Shown here piece after piece: positions 49,001 to 52,122 of a stretch of 52,122 nt of DNA (positions within the stretch are counted from its first letter, which is position 1; each line of letters opens with the position of its first letter). The translations under genes were made by a program, and so were the position numbers. Under the pieces are notes generated by a model. The model was not told the DNA's origin. It did not search any database and saw only the letters and a program-made list of their open reading frames with translations. This stretch comes from Oceanicola sp. (GTDB taxonomy: Bacteria > Pseudomonadota > Alphaproteobacteria > Rhodobacterales > Rhodobacteraceae). The stretch is taken from the NCBI GenBank assembly GCA_022447275.1, contig JAKVBK010000022.1:1-52122 (forward strand). Reading direction: 5' to 3'.

Positions 49001-49008
49001 TTAGTCAC
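45997..49008 (-). CDS. addB: Double-strand break repair protein AddB (alphaproteobacterial type)
   Basis: 1003 residues from a GTG at 49008 (VTKLFSDTGPRIFGLPAGV), overlapping the end of murU by 8 bp; a longer version would run into murU. AddB is the second nuclease subunit and scans for Chi-like sites. The N-terminal half is an inactive helicase-like fold. The C-terminal nuclease has IFDYKTTQPSRAQVV (catalytic Asp and Lys). The region that in Bacillus AddB holds the Fe-S cysteines has none here: RNPYETYARKILRL and the C-terminal DYDHLSRYGEW replace it. This is the form seen in alphaproteobacteria. Confidence 0.94.
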   Translation of the reverse strand: MTKLFSDTGPRIFGLPAGVDFPEQLIAGLDQRLSGQPQAAIARVTVFVNTQRMERRLTALYQQRSPCLMPRIKTLQQIPHLPQAAGLRPVTPPLQIRLELTEALSQLLQRAPDLAPRAALPDLAETLTALMDEMAGEGVDPAALDSLDMGAHAEHWQRSRLLLQAMADYAHRPDQLPGAEARLRAAVMAVQQGWQASPPGDPVLVAGSTASRGATRLFMEAVAALPQGGLVLPGFDFDQPEHVWQSLDASPHGPVPEDHPQARFRGLLRSLNLAPDDVRHWTDTPPAAPERNRLVSLALRPAPVTDQWLSDGPALRPQLARATEGLSLIEAPTPRDEAEAIAMAMRSAVAAGKTVALISPDRGLTRQVSTALDRWRIRPDDSAGLPLNQSAPGRLLREVAALEQERPALARVLGLLKNPLVCTASPRISRGQHLLWVRDVERRLRRDGYSQPTGAQLAKWARSEPLRQVWLDWLEDIVLSAPRSEAGAAVAVTQRLANHRARAEALCAGPEGTGSGALWEEQAGVDALALITELTEAAPHGGALNAADYGRLVTSLMSGREVRRSIDSHPGVIILGTLEARVQSADIVVLGGLNEQGWPEQPGPDPWLNRKMRAALGLLSPERRVGLSAHDFQQAVAGTSVILTRAKRGDEAETVPSRWLNRLTNLLGGLGADGARALADMRARGQRWLSLAAQLGDLEVAAMDAPERAGLTRATRPAPRPPTEQRPTAIAVTQVERLIRNPYETYARKILRLHPLDPLVPVADARVRGMLLHDAMAAVIRDGTPFPDGPAGIDALSQAMEQALENQQIDPALGQLWLAQFRVALPSFSAREQARAQGGTPQVVEQRISWRPPDCPITLTAQPDRIDRLSDGTFAIFDYKTTQPSRAQVVKFTKQLPLQAAMLEGGAFESIIGPGPATVSTMGYIGLGSSRTDTDIARYDKEDDLVADTWTGFLALMALYDQRSQGYQARQAMEKTTDSSDYDHLSRYGEWTESDPFDPEDVG

Positions 49009-49705
49009 TGGCGGCCCCCGCGGTGCGCAAGAGATCCTCTGCAAGGGCAATCGAGGTGGGCTGGCCCACATCAACCCAGCGGCCCTGATAGATCAGCCCG
49101 AACAGACGCTTGCGCTGCAAGGCAATATCCCAAGCCGCATTCAGCGAGACGGGGCCTTCGGGCAGGCCTTCCAGTATAGCGGGATCAATCACCTGCGCCC
49201 CCGTGTAGATGTGGCCGGGCCCGCGTGTCAGCCGCCCGTCGCTGGCCATCGTGAAATCTCCGGCCCCGGCATGGCCAAGGGCGTTGGTGGGCGGCACCAA
49301 GAGCAAAAGCGCATCCATCTGCGCGGGTTGGAACGCTGCCTCAAGGGCGCTGAGCGGGTTTGGCCCTGCCCAGACAGCGTCTGAGTTCAGTGTGATCACA
49401 GGCCCGGGGCCGAGGCTCGGCAAGGCATTGCGCAGCCCGCCTGCGGTTTCCAGAACCTCCGGATATTCATGCAGCACCGTTATGTCGGGCCGGTTCGCGA
49501 GATGGTCTTGGATCATCTCTGCCCGGTAATGGGCATTGGCCACGATGCGGCGTGTGCCCTGCGGCCCGGAAAGGGCAAGGGCGTGATCGATCAGGGGCTG
49601 TCCCGCCACGTGAACGAGGGGTTTGGGGCGGTCCTTGGTGAGCGCGCCCATGCGGGTGCCAAAGCCAGCAGCAAATAGCATCAAGGGCAGGGGGGTGGTG
49701 CTCAT
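49001..49705 (-). CDS. murU: N-acetylmuramate alpha-1-phosphate uridylyltransferase (MurU-type)
   Basis: 234 residues. MurU joins UTP and MurNAc-1-phosphate to give UDP-MurNAc in a peptidoglycan recycling route that bypasses MurA/MurB. LFAAGFGTRMGALTKDRPKPLV is the nucleotidyltransferase signature (GxGTRx...PKPL). YPEVLETAGGLRNALP, VITLNSDAVW and GRWVDVGQPTSIALAEDLL follow the MurU pattern. Its start overlaps amgK by ATGA. The substrate choice over other sugar-1-phosphates rests on the AmgK neighbour. Confidence 0.88.
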   Translation of the reverse strand: MSTTPLPLMLFAAGFGTRMGALTKDRPKPLVHVAGQPLIDHALALSGPQGTRRIVANAHYRAEMIQDHLANRPDITVLHEYPEVLETAGGLRNALPSLGPGPVITLNSDAVWAGPNPLSALEAAFQPAQMDALLLLVPPTNALGHAGAGDFTMASDGRLTRGPGHIYTGAQVIDPAILEGLPEGPVSLNAAWDIALQRKRLFGLIYQGRWVDVGQPTSIALAEDLLRTAGAASD

Positions 49706-50691
49706 CCTGCCTCCAGCCGGGCGATGTAATCTGGTGTCGGTGCGGGCAGGCCCTCTGCCGCTTTGCGCAAGGCGGACAGGTCAGGATGGGCAAGACACGC
49801 CTGCAGGTGATCCCAAACGCGGGGCATCAGCGGCAGATAGCCATGCTTGCCATCGCGCTTGCTGAGCCGGGCAAACACGCCGAGGATCCGCAAATTGCGC
49901 TGGGCCCCGAGGGCGGCATAGGCCCGGCGGAACTCTGCGGGATCATGGCCTGTTGCCTTCAGAAAGCGCGTCACCATTGCGTCCTCCACCGCCGGGCTGA
50001 CATCGCGGCGCGCATCCTTGAGCAGAGATACAAGATCATAGGCGGGGTGGCCCGCGACCGCATCCTGATAATCCAGCAGCCCCACCGCATCGGGCCCATG
50101 GCCGCCCAGCCAGATCAGGTTGTCCGCGTGGTAATCCCGCAGGATCAGCACGTCCTGCATGGGTGCAAGCCCCTCAAGCGTGGTGCGCAAGCTGTCTTGC
50201 AGCGCGGCGCCAGCGCGGCTTTCGGGGGCGTACCATGCGCTGATCAGAGACGTGAGCTCTGCCATCACCTGGGGTGTGAAACGCTGCAGAGACTTGGGTG
50301 GCGGGGTGCGGTGCAGGGCAACCAGCACATCGGTCGCATCGGCGTAGCGGTCTTCTTCCAGCTCTGGTTGCGCTGCGAGCAGCCGGCCAAAAAGCGCATC
50401 CCCAAGATCTTCTAAAAGCAACAGGCCGCTGGCCGTGTCCGCCGCGATGAGTGCCGGGGGGCGGAGGCCGATGCGGCGCAGATGCTCGGTGAGGGTGATG
50501 AACGCCCCCATGCCCGTATCCTTCTCGGGCGGTGCATCCATCAGCACGCAGCCTGTGCCGTCGGCCCGTTTCAGACGCAGGTAGCGGCGATTTGAGGCGT
50601 CGCCCGCCAAAGGGGCGATCCGGCTGTTTGCCCAGCCGCAACGCGCGATAAAGGCTTGGATCGAGGCGCTGCGCGCGGATTGGTCAGGCAT
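49702..50691 (-). CDS. amgK: Aminoglycoside phosphotransferase-family sugar kinase (AmgK-type)
   Basis: 329 residues from MPDQSARSASIQAF. AmgK phosphorylates the anomeric hydroxyl of MurNAc (and GlcNAc), supplying MurU. The APH fold shows PLAGDASNRRYLRLKRADG (ATP site), GLLLLEDLGDALFGRLL, the catalytic Brenner loop LILRDYHADNLIWL and VGLLDYQDAVAGHPAYDL (metal Asp). The start overlaps tsaE by 8 bp and the stop overlaps murU by ATGA, so tsaE-amgK-murU-addB-addA are co-translated. Confidence 0.9.
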   Translation of the reverse strand: MPDQSARSASIQAFIARCGWANSRIAPLAGDASNRRYLRLKRADGTGCVLMDAPPEKDTGMGAFITLTEHLRRIGLRPPALIAADTASGLLLLEDLGDALFGRLLAAQPELEEDRYADATDVLVALHRTPPPKSLQRFTPQVMAELTSLISAWYAPESRAGAALQDSLRTTLEGLAPMQDVLILRDYHADNLIWLGGHGPDAVGLLDYQDAVAGHPAYDLVSLLKDARRDVSPAVEDAMVTRFLKATGHDPAEFRRAYAALGAQRNLRILGVFARLSKRDGKHGYLPLMPRVWDHLQACLAHPDLSALRKAAEGLPAPTPDYIARLEAG

Positions 50692-51184
50692 CTGGCGCCT
50701 CCTGCCCCAAAAGACGGGGGAGGCGGTTTTGCCAACTCTCGGACGGGTGGAATTCGGCGATACGTCCGCTTTCAGGGCTCGATAGGGCAATGTGCAGGCT
50801 GTCGGCCGGCGTCAGATCGCCCAAGCGGTCGGGCCACTCTACAAGGCAGATATCTGTGCCAAACGCGTCTTCGAGACCCAGCTCAAAGGCTTCGTCCGGG
50901 TGTGACAGGCGATAGAGGTCCACGTGCCAGACATCCCCCACATGGGTTGGGTAGGTCTGAACCAGCGTAAACGTCGGTGACGGGATATCCTCGTCGCGGT
51001 TTTCGCGGGCCAGCAGCGCGCGGATCGTGGCCCGGGCAAGGTGGCTTTTACCGGCCCCGATCGGCCCGCTGAGCAAAACCGTATCACCCGGCTGCAACAG
51101 CGATGACAGCCGCTCGCCGAGGGCAGCTGTCGCGGCGGCATCTGGCAGGACAAGAAGCTCGGGGTTGGAGGGCAAAGGGCGCAT
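50684..51184 (-). CDS. tsaE: tRNA threonylcarbamoyladenosine biosynthesis ATPase TsaE
   Basis: 166 residues. TsaE is the ATPase that drives the TsaB-TsaD cycle in t6A37 formation. Walker A GPIGAGKSHLARA (about 40-47), SPTFTLVQTYP, VWHVDLYRLSHPDEAFELGLEDA and CLVEWPDRLGDLTP are its conserved motifs. It heads the translationally coupled operon with amgK, murU and addBA. Its partner tsaD lies at 6967. Confidence 0.95.
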   Translation of the reverse strand: MRPLPSNPELLVLPDAAATAALGERLSSLLQPGDTVLLSGPIGAGKSHLARATIRALLARENRDEDIPSPTFTLVQTYPTHVGDVWHVDLYRLSHPDEAFELGLEDAFGTDICLVEWPDRLGDLTPADSLHIALSSPESGRIAEFHPSESWQNRLPRLLGQEAPDA

Positions 51185-51261
51185 GCCGACACCTTAGCGG
51201 AGCCTTGAGGGGACCCCAATCGGATATCGCTCAAGCAAGGTCGGAAAATTCGCTGGATTTT

Positions 51262-52122
51262 TCAGGCTGAAAGGGAGCCGCGCGGTGAGGCTTCGGCCTC
51301 TGCCAGCTTGTTCACCAGCTTTGGGGCCTTTGCGGCTCGGTTCGGCGAAAAGCCAACCAGACGGGCATTGCCGGCCAATGGGGCAACCCGGCAAACCAAG
51401 CTGCGCCCGGATTTGAGACGAACCGCGATCCTTTCCGGCTCTGATCGGTTTTGATCCAGCAGGGCGCTGCGAATATCGTCCCAGCCATCGTTTTTGCGGC
51501 ACTCCGCGATCCAGCGCGTCAGGACCGTATCCGCGCTGACTTCTTCAAGCTGTGCGGAGGGATCGTCGCCCCACAGTTTGTGATAGGCGGCATTGGCCAT
51601 GATCATTGTCCGCGTTGCGGAAAATACAGCGATGGCTTCGTCCACGGAGTCCAGAACGGCCTGACCCAGCTCCAATTCCTCGCGGAAGCTGCGCGTCAGG
51701 GAGATCTCAGCCGAAATATCCTCGAAAAGGAAAGCGATACCACCATTGGGATGGGGTTGACCGTTGACGCGGAAAGTCTGGCCGGTGGGCAACAACCAAT
51801 CTTCAAGATAGCTGCCATCTTCTGCCGCGCGCTCCAGAGAGGCGATCCTGTCGCGCCAGCTTTTGTAATTTTTTGGTTCTGGCATGCGCTGCTTGTTGCG
51901 CAAGGCATCCAGAAATTCGGAAAGGTGCGGGCGCGTTGCAAGCTGGATCGGCTCCAGCGTGGTCAGATCGATCAGGGCCGGATTGAAAAGGGCAAGTTGC
52001 CGGTGCTTGTCAAAGATCGCGAGGCCCGTGGGCAAATCAGCAAAGGTGCGCGACAGGGTCTGAACGAACTCGTGTAGGCTTTGCTCCGCGCGCACAAGCT
52101 GATCATTGGGCGTGGCGTACCA
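51262..52122 (-). CDS. PAS-domain protein (C-terminal part)
   Basis: The frame is open to the right window edge (...WYATPNDQLVRAEQSL), so only the last 286 residues are visible. EQSLHEFVQTLSRTFADLP is a coiled-coil/linker, then LAIFDKHRQLALFNPALIDLTTL starts one PAS domain and IAVFSATRTMIMANAAYHKLWGDDP another. GQPHPNGGIAFLFEDIS ends the first. The protein stops at RGSLSA without any histidine-kinase, GGDEF or EAL domain after the PAS pair. Such PAS-only proteins upstream of tsaE are, to my memory, usual in Rhodobacteraceae. The ligand is unknown. Confidence 0.75.
   Translation of the reverse strand, partial: WYATPNDQLVRAEQSLHEFVQTLSRTFADLPTGLAIFDKHRQLALFNPALIDLTTLEPIQLATRPHLSEFLDALRNKQRMPEPKNYKSWRDRIASLERAAEDGSYLEDWLLPTGQTFRVNGQPHPNGGIAFLFEDISAEISLTRSFREELELGQAVLDSVDEAIAVFSATRTMIMANAAYHKLWGDDPSAQLEEVSADTVLTRWIAECRKNDGWDDIRSALLDQNRSEPERIAVRLKSGRSLVCRVAPLAGNARLVGFSPNRAAKAPKLVNKLAEAEASPRGSLSA

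Overview
The window is chromosomal DNA from an alphaproteobacterium, almost certainly a member of the Rhodobacteraceae (Roseobacter group). Supporting signs are high GC, the order parB-parA-rsmG-mnmG-mnmE-rho-hemJ facing maf-aroE-coaE-dnaQ, an alphaproteobacterial AddA/AddB pair, the TsaE-AmgK-MurU-AddB-AddA-TrxA chain, and small families common in this group (DUF2853, EVE, Tim44-like). The genus cannot be fixed from the sequence alone.

Left end (1-6650). The minus strand carries the first ~1638 codons of a giant LEPR-XLL repetitive surface/secreted protein, still open at the window edge. Upstream on the same strand is a compact operon: a 35-residue small ORF with a near-perfect ribosome site, an O-methyltransferase and a P-loop kinase, each joined to the next by an ATGA overlap. 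Positions 6651-14361 hold mostly plus-strand housekeeping genes (tsaD, gpsA, an EVE protein, two HD proteins, dapE), with DUF2853 and ahcY on the minus strand.

Centre (14368-33043). rnr, grpE and hrcA lie on minus; rph, rdgB, hemW and a DUF454 protein on plus. The chromosome-replication and segregation locus follows: parB, parA, rsmG, mnmG, mnmE, rho and hemJ on minus, then a 408-bp AT-rich intergenic region with two perfect DnaA boxes, a third near-consensus box and an IHF-type site (putative oriC), then maf-aroE-coaE-dnaQ on plus. Two perfect 16-bp parS sites are embedded in the coding sequences of rsmG and mnmG. secB and fxsA follow on minus.

Right end (33179-52122). A Tim44-like protein, mltA and smr form a plus-strand operon. 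On minus lie an MFS transporter, a DUF900-type lipoprotein hydrolase, and hslU-membrane protein-hslV (the protease operon is split by a membrane protein gene). A stand-alone capsule-type glycosyltransferase-like gene faces trxA across a bidirectional terminator. The window ends with trxA, addA, addB, murU, amgK, tsaE and the C-terminal part of a PAS protein.

No tRNA, rRNA, insertion sequence, prophage or CRISPR array was seen. The least explained parts are the small ORF-methyltransferase-kinase operon beside the giant LEPR-XLL gene, the oriC/parS arrangement, and the accessory genes inserted among conserved housekeeping blocks.
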